Origin: RPQJ01 sp963823535
GTDB taxonomy: Bacteria; Pseudomonadota; Gammaproteobacteria; Steroidobacterales; Steroidobacteraceae
Direction of reading: 5' to 3'
Assembly: GCA_963823535.1 (NCBI GenBank)
Contig: CAWGLZ010000004.1
Location: 1-64,000, forward strand
DNA length: 64,000 bases
The notes beneath the pieces are model-generated. The model saw only the letters and a list, made by a program, of their open reading frames with translations. It did not search any database and had not been told where the DNA came from. Positions 1-7,012 of the stretch are shown here, piece by piece. Positions within the stretch are counted from its first letter, which is position 1, and the number at the start of each line of letters is the position of its first letter. The position numbers and the translations under genes were made by a program.

Positions 1-5
1 GCACC

Positions 6-104
6 ATGTCGAAGGGAATGGAACGGAAGAAAGAAACCAAGAAGAAGCCCCAGAAGACCAAGGAAGAGAAGCGCGCGGAAAAGGCGGCGAAGAAGAAGCA
101 TTGA
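6..104 (+). CDS. Lysine-rich small protein (32 aa)
   Basis: An ATG at base 6 opens a 32-codon frame ending in TGA at 102-104. About half the residues are Lys or Arg, mixed with Glu, so the product would be a highly charged, probably unstructured peptide. The start lies at the window edge, so upstream signals cannot be judged and this could be the tail of a longer gene. Small Lys-rich ORFs of this type are often annotated next to ribosome- or nucleoid-associated genes, but no function can be assigned here. Confidence 0.45.
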   Translation: MSKGMERKKETKKKPQKTKEEKRAEKAAKKKH

Positions 105-371
105 GCGCAGCGGGAGTCGCCTCCCAGAGGGCTGGCAGGGCGAACTGACCCGACTGCCGCGTTCAGACCCTCGTGCGTCGATCGAGGGGCTCATGCCTTG
201 AGCCTGCGTCCGCGGACAATGGAAGCTGAGGACGGGGCGGCGGGGCCGGGAGGCCGCTCCCCGACGATGGATCGACGGGCCGCTACCGTCCTGACCAGCG
301 TCGGCGTCGCTCGGGGACATCGAAATTATGGCAGCAGGCTGCTCAGACCAGGTGGCGGCGCTGATGCGGAA

Positions 372-578
372 TCAGGCCACCGGTTCGTGCGGATCGGCGG
401 GGAAGTGGCGGCGGACCCACTCACGGGTTTCCTTGTCGAAGAGCAGCAGAGTCTCATTGCTCGAGCCGTAGGCGGCCTCGAGCCAGGCGGCACGGGTGAC
501 GGCCAGTCCCCGGGCGTGCAGGTCCTCGGCGACCGGGTCGCCGCGCAGCCAGTCAGGGAGGGCGCTGGAATCGGACAT
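372..578 (-). CDS. Small hypothetical protein (about 68 aa)
   Basis: A minus-strand frame with balanced composition encodes an acidic soluble protein with an aromatic central segment (AWLEAAYG) and a polar C-terminus (REWVRRHFPADPHE). I chose the Met before SDSSALPDW; the same frame has upstream Mets at 590 and 623, and none has a strong Shine-Dalgarno sequence. It is transcribed divergently from the FMN reductase at 713. I do not recognise the family and see no transmembrane segment or metal motif. Codon use is like the surrounding high-GC genes, which is the main reason to prefer it over the overlapping frames. Confidence 0.5.
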   Translation of the reverse strand: MSDSSALPDWLRGDPVAEDLHARGLAVTRAAWLEAAYGSSNETLLLFDKETREWVRRHFPADPHEPVA

Positions 579-712
579 CTCGGGCCGCATTGTGTCGGGC
601 GGGGTCGAGAGAGCATAGCGCACCGGCCACGGCGGTCGCGCCAGGGCGACGATTCGGGCGCAGGATGGGTAGTATCAGTCCATCCGTCGCTGCACGATCA
701 GGAGGACACTCC

Positions 713-1285
713 ATGACGCGAATCCTCGGTGTTTCCGGCAGCCTGCGCGCAGGCTCGTTCAATACGAGGCTGCTGCGTGCGGCGCAGTCCCGGGTGCCGT
801 CGGGCGTCATGCTCGAAGTGGCGACGCTGCACGGGATTCCGTTGTATGACGCGGATCTCGAGGCAAGCGAAGGGCTGCCCGCCGCGGTAACCGCCCTGAA
901 GGAGAAGATCGCCTCGAGCGACGGCGTGCTGCTCGCCACGCCGGAGTACAACAACGGCATTCCCGGCGTCTTCAAGAACGCGATCGACTGGCTGTCGCGG
1001 CCACCGGCCGACACGGCACGCGTCTTCGGCAATCGCCCGTTTGCGATCATCGGCGCCTCACCGGGCGGGTTCGGCACGATCCTCGCGCAGTCGGCTTGGC
1101 TGCCGGTCCTGCGCACCCTTCGGGCTCGGCACTGGAATGGGGGCCGGCTGATGGTGTCGCGTGCGCAGCAGGTGTTCGATGAGCGAGGCGGGATCGTGGA
1201 CCCGAAGGTGGCGGAGCAGCTCGAGCAGTTTCTGGCCGGGTTCGCCGGGTTCATCGCCGATCGAGGGTCCGCGCACGCCCGGTGA
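713..1285 (+). CDS. NADPH-dependent FMN reductase family protein
   Basis: The 190-aa product is a flavodoxin-fold quinone/FMN reductase that would transfer electrons from NAD(P)H to flavin or quinone in the cytoplasm. The N-terminus has the phosphate-binding loop GSLRAGSFNTRLL (about residues 9-21), and residues 80-99 carry the diagnostic PEYNNGIPGVFKNAIDW motif of the FMN_red family. A third flavin-contact block GASPGGFGT is near residue 112. The start is fixed by AGGAGG at 700-705, eight bases before the ATG; the frame is open further upstream but that part does not resemble the family. Length is typical. The gene stands alone, about 65 bp before the CPXCG gene. Confidence 0.9.
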   Translation: MTRILGVSGSLRAGSFNTRLLRAAQSRVPSGVMLEVATLHGIPLYDADLEASEGLPAAVTALKEKIASSDGVLLATPEYNNGIPGVFKNAIDWLSRPPADTARVFGNRPFAIIGASPGGFGTILAQSAWLPVLRTLRARHWNGGRLMVSRAQQVFDERGGIVDPKVAEQLEQFLAGFAGFIADRGSAHAR

Positions 1286-1350
1286 TTGCGTCGGGCATGC
1301 TCTGGCAAAGGCACGTCGGGTGAGCCGGCGCGCAGGGCTCAGTCGGGCAC

Positions 1351-1641
1351 ATGGAGCAACGGATGAGTTCGCGAGACACACTCGACAGCGATGAGATTGA
1401 TGCGCTGTACGGTCTCGAGCCGGTGATCGAACCGGGTCGGACGGACGCGTCGAGTCCGACGGAGTTCGTGACCGTGCAGTGTCCGTACTGTGGTGAGCGA
1501 TTCGACACCGTCATCGACGTGTCGGCGGGGTCGTTCAATTACGTCGAGGACTGCCAGGTGTGCTGCCAGCCGATCGAACTCGCCGGGAGCGTGGATGCGT
1601 CGGGAACGCTCGCCGGAGTCACGGCGGCTCGGGCGGGGTGA
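1351..1641 (+). CDS. CPXCG motif-containing cysteine-rich protein
   Basis: A 96-aa acidic protein with the motif CPYCGERFDTVIDVSAGS and a following CQVCCQPIEL. This matches the Cys_rich_CPXCG family, small proteins with two knuckles expected to bind one zinc ion. The first half is a variable acidic leader; an alternative ATG at 1363 would shorten it by four residues. The biochemical role of the family is unknown. It lies between the FMN reductase and the DUF2130 gene on the same strand, so co-transcription is possible. Confidence 0.85.
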   Translation: MEQRMSSRDTLDSDEIDALYGLEPVIEPGRTDASSPTEFVTVQCPYCGERFDTVIDVSAGSFNYVEDCQVCCQPIELAGSVDASGTLAGVTAARAG

Positions 1642-1748
1642 GAGCCTGGCTCGCGCGGTGACCCTGCGGGGATCCATCATTGAGGGTGGGGCGTGGGGCA
1701 GCCAAGGTGGCGAGGTCGGTCCGCGGCGCGGAAGAAGGAAAAACGGTC

Positions 1749-2987
1749 ATGGCGACATCGGTGGAATCTCTGGGTGACGCTCTGCTGCTGGCTCCGGCCA
1801 CCCGGGTCACGTGCCCGAAGTGCGAGCACGAGTTCAGCCTTGAGGAGGGCTTCGCGAAGAAGTCGCTCGAGGCAATCGAGGCGGCGAGTGCCGGGGCGCT
1901 CGAACGGCTGCAGGGCGAGGCGCGGTCGATGGAGGAGAGGCGGGCCCGGGAACGAGCGGCGAAACAGGAGGCACAGCAGCAGCAACAGCTGAAGGACATG
2001 AAGTCGCTGCTGGAGGCGCAGATCGCGAGCCAGGCGAAGGAGCTCGAGGTCTTCCGCAACACGGAGCTGCAGTTGCGCAAGGAGCGAGCGGAGCTCGAGG
2101 CCAGGCAGGCGCAGTTCGAGCTCGACGTGCAGCGCAAGCTCGACGCCGAACGCAGGCAGATTGCGGACAGCGTGCGTCAGGCCGAGTCGGAGAAGTCCAG
2201 GCTGCGGGAGGCGGATCTGCAGAAGAAGCTCGACGATATGCGAACGCAGGTCGAAGAGATGAAGCGCAAGGCGGAGCAGGGGTCGCAGCAGTCCCAGGGC
2301 GAGGTGCTCGAGCTGCTGCTCGAAGAGCAGATCGCGAAGGCATTTCCGCTGGACGTGATCGAGGAGGTCAAGAAGGGTGCCCGGGGCGGGGACATCGTGC
2401 ACCGGGTGTTGACGCGTTCGGAACAGCAGGCCGGGCTCATCCTGTGGGAAGCGAAACGGGCGCAGAACTGGAGCCCCGCGTGGCCCGGAAAGCTCAAGGA
2501 CGACATGCGGGAGGTGGGCGCGGATCTCGGCGTAATCGTCGCCACTTCCCTGCCGAAGGAGTTCGAGGGCGGTCAGCAGTTCGGTCCCCACGAGGACGTC
2601 TGGGTCACCACGCCCGGCATGGCGCTGCAGGTTGCCGGCCTGCTGCGGGCCCTGGTGGAGAACGTCTATCGGCAGCGCCTGATCGCGGTCAATCGGGACG
2701 AGAAGGCGGACGCCGTGTACGACTACCTGACGGGCCCGGCGTTTGCGCAGAAGTGGAAGAAGATCTACGACGTGTTCGAGGGCATGAAGCGGGAGCTCGA
2801 CACGGAGCGTACGGTGACGACGCAGCGATGGGCGCGCCGCGAGAGACAGATGCAGCAGGCGGTGCTGACACTGGCCGGGGTCGCCGGAGACATCCAGGGG
2901 CTGGCGCAGCAGGAGCTGCCGCAGCTCGAGCTGGTGCCGGTGGCACTGGAAGGGCCCGAGCAGGATGCGGAGGAGGGAGAGGAATAG
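1749..2987 (+). CDS. DUF2130 domain-containing coiled-coil protein
   Basis: The 412-aa product starts with a short zinc-knuckle-like segment (TCPKCEHEF, residues 20-28). It continues with a long Glu/Arg/Gln-rich coiled coil to about residue 200 and ends in the conserved DUF2130 domain with the block LILWEAKRAQNWSPAW. The WEAKR element in this block resembles the E-x-K half of PD-(D/E)XK nuclease folds, but activity is not demonstrated for the family. The ATG at 1749 follows a GAAGG site; the frame is open to 1680 but that extension is Arg-rich and atypical. A hairpin (CTGGCT/AGCCAG) follows the stop at 2988-3010. Confidence 0.85.
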   Translation: MATSVESLGDALLLAPATRVTCPKCEHEFSLEEGFAKKSLEAIEAASAGALERLQGEARSMEERRARERAAKQEAQQQQQLKDMKSLLEAQIASQAKELEVFRNTELQLRKERAELEARQAQFELDVQRKLDAERRQIADSVRQAESEKSRLREADLQKKLDDMRTQVEEMKRKAEQGSQQSQGEVLELLLEEQIAKAFPLDVIEEVKKGARGGDIVHRVLTRSEQQAGLILWEAKRAQNWSPAWPGKLKDDMREVGADLGVIVATSLPKEFEGGQQFGPHEDVWVTTPGMALQVAGLLRALVENVYRQRLIAVNRDEKADAVYDYLTGPAFAQKWKKIYDVFEGMKRELDTERTVTTQRWARRERQMQQAVLTLAGVAGDIQGLAQQELPQLELVPVALEGPEQDAEEGEE

Positions 2988-3010
2988 CTGGCTGTATGTG
3001 TGAAAGCCAG
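2988..3010 (+). terminator. Possible hairpin after DUF2130 gene
   Basis: CTGGCT at 2988-2993 pairs with AGCCAG at 3005-3010 across an 11-base loop immediately after the stop codon. There is no U-tract, so termination is only a suggestion. Confidence 0.25.
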
Positions 3011-3210
3011 TCCTTGATCCAGCGGACACCGTCAGGTATGCGGATGACCACCGGCCGCTATCGGCCCAAAAGCAGCCGCCCGAAACAGCACCTTTAGTCC
3101 TGCAGTTACATCGACTTGTCGCCGGACGGTAGGCCCAGGTCTATGGCTACGTACTCCCTCAACCACATGATCTATGCTTATGGGTCATTAACCGGTAAGG
3201 AATCCGGCCA

Positions 3211-3849
3211 GTGCCGAAGCGCGCTAAACAACTGTTTCAGGAATTTTTCGTTGTGGTGATCGGCGTCTTTGTCGCCGTGGCTGCCGAATCCTGGTGGTCC
3301 GAGCGGGAAGATCGACGGTTCGAGCGTGAGATTCGTGAAGACATGTTGGTCGAATTTGAATCGAATGTCCGTATCCTGGACGCCGATATCCGCGTTAACG
3401 AGGAAGCCCGTGTTCTTATTGCAGCGCTATCAGGACTCTCGGATGAGGCGCTTTTCGCAATTCCGGATGCTGTTCTATCCAAGCAATTTGGCTCCGGCAA
3501 TCTTGTGTCGGCGGGTTTCGACCCAGAACTAGGCAGCGTTCAGGCGCTCGTAGAAAGCGGGAATCTTGGCGCTGTTGGTGATCGTGAACTTCGTTTGCGC
3601 CTCTCCCGCTGGGTAGGGCTACTGGAACAATGCCGTCGCAAGAATTTCCAAGGAGTTAATTTGGAGAAGAGCGTAATGCCGCTCATTGTCCGGGCAGGCT
3701 CAGATCTCCGTTGGTCGGAGGTCGAACGGCGTGAGTTGCGAGCGTTGCTGGATAACGCGTTGGGCTTCTTCGATATAAGGGTTGCGTGCCAGCACGAACT
3801 GCGTAGCGCGGCTAATGATATTTTGGCATTCTTGGACGAGTCGAACTGA
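3211..3849 (+). CDS. DUF6090-like single-pass membrane protein
   Basis: A 212-aa protein with a basic start, one N-terminal transmembrane helix (about residues 12-26, FFVVVIGVFVAVAAESWW) and a long, mainly helical, charged domain. The hydrophobic helix ending in ESWW and followed directly by a Glu/Arg-rich segment is typical of the DUF6090 group of bacterial membrane-anchored proteins of unknown function. Codon use and GC are lower than in neighbouring genes, so it may have been acquired. It is convergent with the HNH gene on the minus strand, and a strong inverted repeat lies between them. Confidence 0.7.
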   Translation: MPKRAKQLFQEFFVVVIGVFVAVAAESWWSEREDRRFEREIREDMLVEFESNVRILDADIRVNEEARVLIAALSGLSDEALFAIPDAVLSKQFGSGNLVSAGFDPELGSVQALVESGNLGAVGDRELRLRLSRWVGLLEQCRRKNFQGVNLEKSVMPLIVRAGSDLRWSEVERRELRALLDNALGFFDIRVACQHELRSAANDILAFLDESN

Positions 3850-3962
3850 GGACACAAGGCCGAGTCGGTCATATGACCAACATGGGCCCGTGGTGTCCGT
3901 CTGAAAGCCTGTCACCGGAGCGTCAGCCGAGGGTCGGAAGCGGCCACTTGTCACTTGAGCAG

Positions 3963-4000
3963 ACAGTGTCTGTCAGGTCGAACGCTGAACAGGACACTGT
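3963..4000. terminator. Inverted repeat between convergent genes
   Basis: ACAGTGTC at 3963-3970 and GACACTGT at 3993-4000 form the outer stem. An inner CTG/CAG-rich part extends it with one or two bulges around an eight-base loop. It lies in the gap between two convergent genes, where a bidirectional terminator would be expected. There is no clear T-tract on either side. Confidence 0.4.
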
Positions 4001-4029
4001 ATGCTTACGCCCAAGTCGCTCGGCGGCGC

Positions 4030-4996
4030 TCAGGAAAAGTGGTGCCGCCAGCCCTCGGTCAGGCGCCGGCAGCGCTTTCCGTCGATCCACACCGGCGCAC
4101 GAGTGCGCTCGACCTGCTCGTAACTCCATTCCGCGACCGCGACGGAAGTCGCACGATCAACGATCAGTCCCGCTTGGACTCCCACCTGGTCCAGGACGGC
4201 ATCCTGCTTCGTTACGAACTGCATCCAGCGCTCGAGATGCTCCTCGCTCCCGAGCAGGTCGCTCTTGCTGGAATTGCAGGTGCCGTGCGCAAGGACGAGA
4301 TTGTGGACAAGGTCCCGCGGATACCTCGACCACGGGATGAAGTGGTCGACGGCGGCGGTGCTCGACAGCGTGCGACGGCAGTAGAAGCATCGTCCGTCCT
4401 GGAGTTCGCGTAGCGGCCGGCCGAGCTTCAGTCCAAGCGCGATGCGACTCGAACCGAACAGAAACTCCGACAGTCCGGTGGCGCCGCCGAGCGCACTCTG
4501 GTTCTGCTTCAGCGACAATACGAAGCGCAACCACTCCGTCTGCGCCAGGCGTCGGATCAGCGTCGCTCGCACGCGGAGTTGGGACGCCACGCCGGGCGGC
4601 AGAGAGCGTTCCCGCCTCCTTGCGCACGTTTGCCAGGAGGCGAATCGCCGCTGCCTGCTTGCCTTGGTTCTGATGCAGAACGAAGCCACTGACAGCAGTT
4701 CCCGCAGCACTGAATGGTGCTGCTTGTCGCCAGTAGAGTTCTGCGAACTTCTCCGCGATGTCGTCGATGCGCAGCGGCAACGCGTCCGCGGAGTCGTTCC
4801 CACGTTCGATCGCCAAGTCGACCAGGGCGACCAGCAAGGCGTACTTGTAGGTGGCGACGAACGAGCCTTCGGACAGAATCCGTTCGATATTTGCGATGAA
4901 ACGGACCTGCTCCTCGGCGCTGGGACCAATCGCAGGCTGTGACTCGACCGCATAGGGCGGATGCCCACCGAGGTCACGGACCTCGGCGCCCGTCAC
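4030..4996 (-). pseudogene. HNH endonuclease, apparently frameshifted
   Basis: The gene starts at 4996 (MTGAEVRDLGG). Its helical N-terminal half stays in one frame to about 4610, then protein similarity switches frame and continues to a stop at 4030. The second half has a complete HNH core: CFYCRR, then VDHFIPWSRYP, NLVLAHGTCNSSKSD. This is the fold of metal-dependent DNA endonucleases found in homing, restriction and defence genes. Joined, the product would be about 320 aa. The switch lies around 4600-4615 in the minus-strand sequence GGAACGCTCTCTGCCGCC. It overlaps the upstream HIT gene by 4 bp (ATGA type), so the two were co-translated. It is either a true pseudogene or a base-call error. 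Confidence 0.7.
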
Positions 4997-5436
4997 CTGC
5001 CGCTCCAGTAGTCTGCCTTCTCCGGCAGCACCCAGCGCACGCCGCCGCGTGGATCCGGTCGGTCGCCCTCGTAACGCGGGATCAGGTGAATGTGCAGGTG
5101 GGGCACGGTCTGGCCCGCGGCCGGGCCGTCGTTGATCCCGACGTTGTAGCCGGCCGGGCGCAACGCCTGGTCCAGGTCAACGCGGGCCTGCAGCAGCAAC
5201 GCCATGAGGTCGCTCCGTTCTGCTTCGCTGACCTCGAAGAACGAGCCGACGTGGCGCCGGGGGATGATCAGCGTGTGACCCGGCGACACAGGGAAGCCGT
5301 CCCGGATGGCAACGGCATGTCGATTGCTCGAGGTCAGGCGGTCTGATGGCAAAACGCAGAAGGCGCAGGGTGACGTCAAAGGTCGCTCGAACCTGGGGAG
5401 GACAATGTCTGAAGATACCGCCAAAGATACCGCCAA
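4993..5436 (-). CDS. HIT family protein
   Basis: A histidine-triad nucleotide-binding protein (up to 147 aa). The catalytic motif HLHIHLIPRY sits near residue 118, preceded by the conserved NVGINDGPAAGQT block. The N-terminus has CAFCVLP, matching the zinc-binding or start-proximal C-x2-C of Fhit/HinT-like proteins. HIT proteins hydrolyse or transfer AMP from nucleotide conjugates. The farthest start is a TTG at 5436, inside a 12-base tandem repeat; a TTG at 5379 (MTSPCAFC) fits the family length better. Its stop overlaps the start of the HNH gene, implying an operon. Confidence 0.85.
   Translation of the reverse strand: MAVSLAVSSDIVLPRFERPLTSPCAFCVLPSDRLTSSNRHAVAIRDGFPVSPGHTLIIPRRHVGSFFEVSEAERSDLMALLLQARVDLDQALRPAGYNVGINDGPAAGQTVPHLHIHLIPRYEGDRPDPRGGVRWVLPEKADYWSGR
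5413..5436. repeat. 12-bp tandem repeat, two copies
   Basis: AGATACCGCCAA occurs twice in direct succession at 5413-5424 and 5425-5436. On the minus strand it encodes the duplicated AVS(L)AVS at the extreme start of the HIT frame. It may be an untranslated leader if the later TTG is used. Confidence 0.6.
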
Positions 5437-5494
5437 TGCCGGCTTTGTGCGACTGAGGGTCGACCGAAAGCGGTAGCATATTCATGTACTTAGC

Positions 5495-5797
5495 TTGAAT
5501 GACGCGCTGCGGTCGAGAGCGGACGGGAGAACGGATTTGGACGAATGGTGGGACGACGAGCGTGAACGGGAACTGCCGGTCGAAGTGCCGCACACGCAGC
5601 TCTCGGAGGAGGCACTGCGCGGCGTGGTCGAATCGTTCGTGCTGCGCGAGGGGACGGACTATGGAGCCCATGACGTCCCGCACGAGACCAAGGTCGCGCA
5701 GGTGATTCGGCAGCTCGAGCGCGGCGAGGCAAGGATCATGTTCGATCCGGCCGGCGGCAGCGTCACGATCGTGGTCGCGAGTCCGGCGAAGCGATGA
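5495..5797 (+). CDS. YheU family protein (UPF0270)
   Basis: The central segment QLSEEALRGVVESFVLREG followed by TDYG is diagnostic of the YheU/UPF0270 family, small proteins of unknown function typical of gammaproteobacteria. E. coli YheU is 72 aa; this frame is 100 aa because of an acidic N-terminal extension (DEWWDDERERE) read from a TTG at 5495. The true start may be internal; no strong ribosome site decides it. It is divergent from the HIT gene, with about 60 bp between them. Confidence 0.85.
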   Translation: MNDALRSRADGRTDLDEWWDDERERELPVEVPHTQLSEEALRGVVESFVLREGTDYGAHDVPHETKVAQVIRQLERGEARIMFDPAGGSVTIVVASPAKR

Positions 5798-5827
5798 GGA
5801 TCGAATGGCGCGGGAGGCGACCCGCGC

Positions 5828-6022
5828 TCAGGATTCCGGCTGCGCCGTGTCCGGGCGCCGTGGCTTGATCGCACCACTCTGATACGCGATTTCGAGCGCA
5901 GCGACGAGCCAGGCGAGTCGCTGTTCGGGCGTGCGGCGCTCGAACGACCAGCGGCGCAGCGCCTCGGCGTCCTCATAACTGCCCCAGGCGCTTGGATCAT
6001 GGTTCGGATCGAAGGTCTTCAT
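5828..6022 (-). CDS. Small partner of nucleotidyltransferase (64 aa)
   Basis: A 64-aa soluble, mostly helical protein (EDAEALRRWSFERRTPEQRL, then WLVAALEIAYQ) whose ATG lies four bases after the stop of the nucleotidyltransferase gene, so the two are clearly an operon. I do not recognise a named family. The arrangement of a minimal nucleotidyltransferase plus a short helical protein resembles type II or type IV toxin-antitoxin-like modules (AbiEii/MNT class). That role is inferred from layout only. Confidence 0.75.
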   Translation of the reverse strand: MKTFDPNHDPSAWGSYEDAEALRRWSFERRTPEQRLAWLVAALEIAYQSGAIKPRRPDTAQPES

Positions 6023-6026
6023 CCCA

Positions 6027-6518
6027 TCAACCTTTGAGCTTCGCGCGAAGACGCTCGACGTCGGCGAGATCCTGCGCGCGCCCGGCGGCGACCTTCATGC
6101 GCACCAGATGATCAATTGAAGCGACGTGCACTTCGTGGTCACCGATGCGCATCACCGATGCCGCGTTCCAGAGCTCTTCGAACGGGACGTCCGGCGCCAG
6201 CATGATGTCGACCGTTGGGCGTGTATTGGAGCTGTCCCAGAAGCTGAATACCTGCATGTTGCGAGCGGACTGCCACTCGCGTCGCTGCTCGGGATCGGCC
6301 AGAGAAATCGGGTCGACTGGGGCCAGCGGACGGTAGCCTGCGGCTGCGAGGGCCTGGACGGTCGTCCGTGCGGCCTCCGCCGAGAGGTCGATGACGAGGT
6401 CCACATCCGCGGTCAGGCGATCGAGGCCGTGCAGCACGAGTGCGAGCCCACCCACCAGCACGAACCGTACACGGGCGGCGGCAAGGATCGCAAAGAGACC
6501 AACGAAGTCGGTTGGCAT
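6027..6518 (-). CDS. AbiEii-like nucleotidyltransferase
   Basis: A 163-aa protein with the nucleotidyltransferase fold signature FVLVGGLALVLHG (residues 19-31) followed by RLTADVDLVID (Asp38 and Asp40 as the metal-binding D-x-D). Further conserved elements are a third acidic strand (TVDIML) and a C-terminal helix with HLVRMKVAAGRAQDLADVE, typical of DUF6036/AbiEii-type enzymes. Such proteins act as toxins that modify tRNA or proteins, or as orphan transferases. A 64-aa partner follows four bases downstream. There is no transmembrane segment, so it is cytoplasmic. Confidence 0.8.
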   Translation of the reverse strand: MPTDFVGLFAILAAARVRFVLVGGLALVLHGLDRLTADVDLVIDLSAEAARTTVQALAAAGYRPLAPVDPISLADPEQRREWQSARNMQVFSFWDSSNTRPTVDIMLAPDVPFEELWNAASVMRIGDHEVHVASIDHLVRMKVAAGRAQDLADVERLRAKLKG

Positions 6519-6634
6519 GGCTCATTGTCCCTTTGATGGCCGCGCCACGCCAGATCCGCGATTGACCCGGATTCCAATCCCTCGGTGCGTGCAATAGGCT
6601 GAGATCAGCGTTCAGCCGATAGCCGGAGGCAGTG

Positions 6635-6994
6635 ATGGCGGGCAAATCCAAGGCCAAAGTGAAGAAGTCAGCGGGTGTGAAACTGCCGAAGCCGCCCAAG
6701 CGCTATCGGGAGTTCACCAAGCGGTATCCGGCCCTGGCGCAGGCGTGGGAGTTGATGAACCAGGCGGGCGCGGACGGTCCCCTGGACCTGCACACGCGCC
6801 GACTGATCAAGCTGGGCATCGCGATGGGAGCGATGCGCGAAGGCGCGGTGCGGTCGGGGGTTCGCAAGTGCGACGCCGAAGGTGTCACCGTCAAGGAGAT
6901 CGAGCAGGTCATCGCGCTCGCGGCCGGCACCATCGGGCTGCCAGCCGCCGTTGCGTGCTGGAGCTGGGTAGCGTCTGCCCTGGACAAAGACTGA
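6635..6994 (+). CDS. Carboxymuconolactone decarboxylase-like protein
   Basis: A 119-aa protein with a Lys-rich leader and the CMD/AhpD helical core: LDLHTRRLIKLGIAMGAMRE, GAVRSGVRKC, and VKEIEQVIALAAGTIGLPAA. AhpD members use a CxxC pair and a His; here the corresponding helix has no CxxC and no catalytic His, only one Cys (RKCDAEG). A redox role is therefore doubtful and it is better placed with the non-enzymatic CMD branch. GGAGG at 6624-6628 precedes the ATG; the GTG at 6632 is an alternative. It is divergent from the nucleotidyltransferase gene. Confidence 0.8.
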   Translation: MAGKSKAKVKKSAGVKLPKPPKRYREFTKRYPALAQAWELMNQAGADGPLDLHTRRLIKLGIAMGAMREGAVRSGVRKCDAEGVTVKEIEQVIALAAGTIGLPAAVACWSWVASALDKD

Positions 6995-7012
6995 CGAGCG
7001 GGGCCGTTCTGC

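Noticed and set aside
1677..3029. A 450-codon minus-strand frame opposite the DUF2130 gene
   Set aside because: Composition is Leu/Arg/His-rich without family signals; the opposite strand has a complete DUF2130 protein with a ribosome site.
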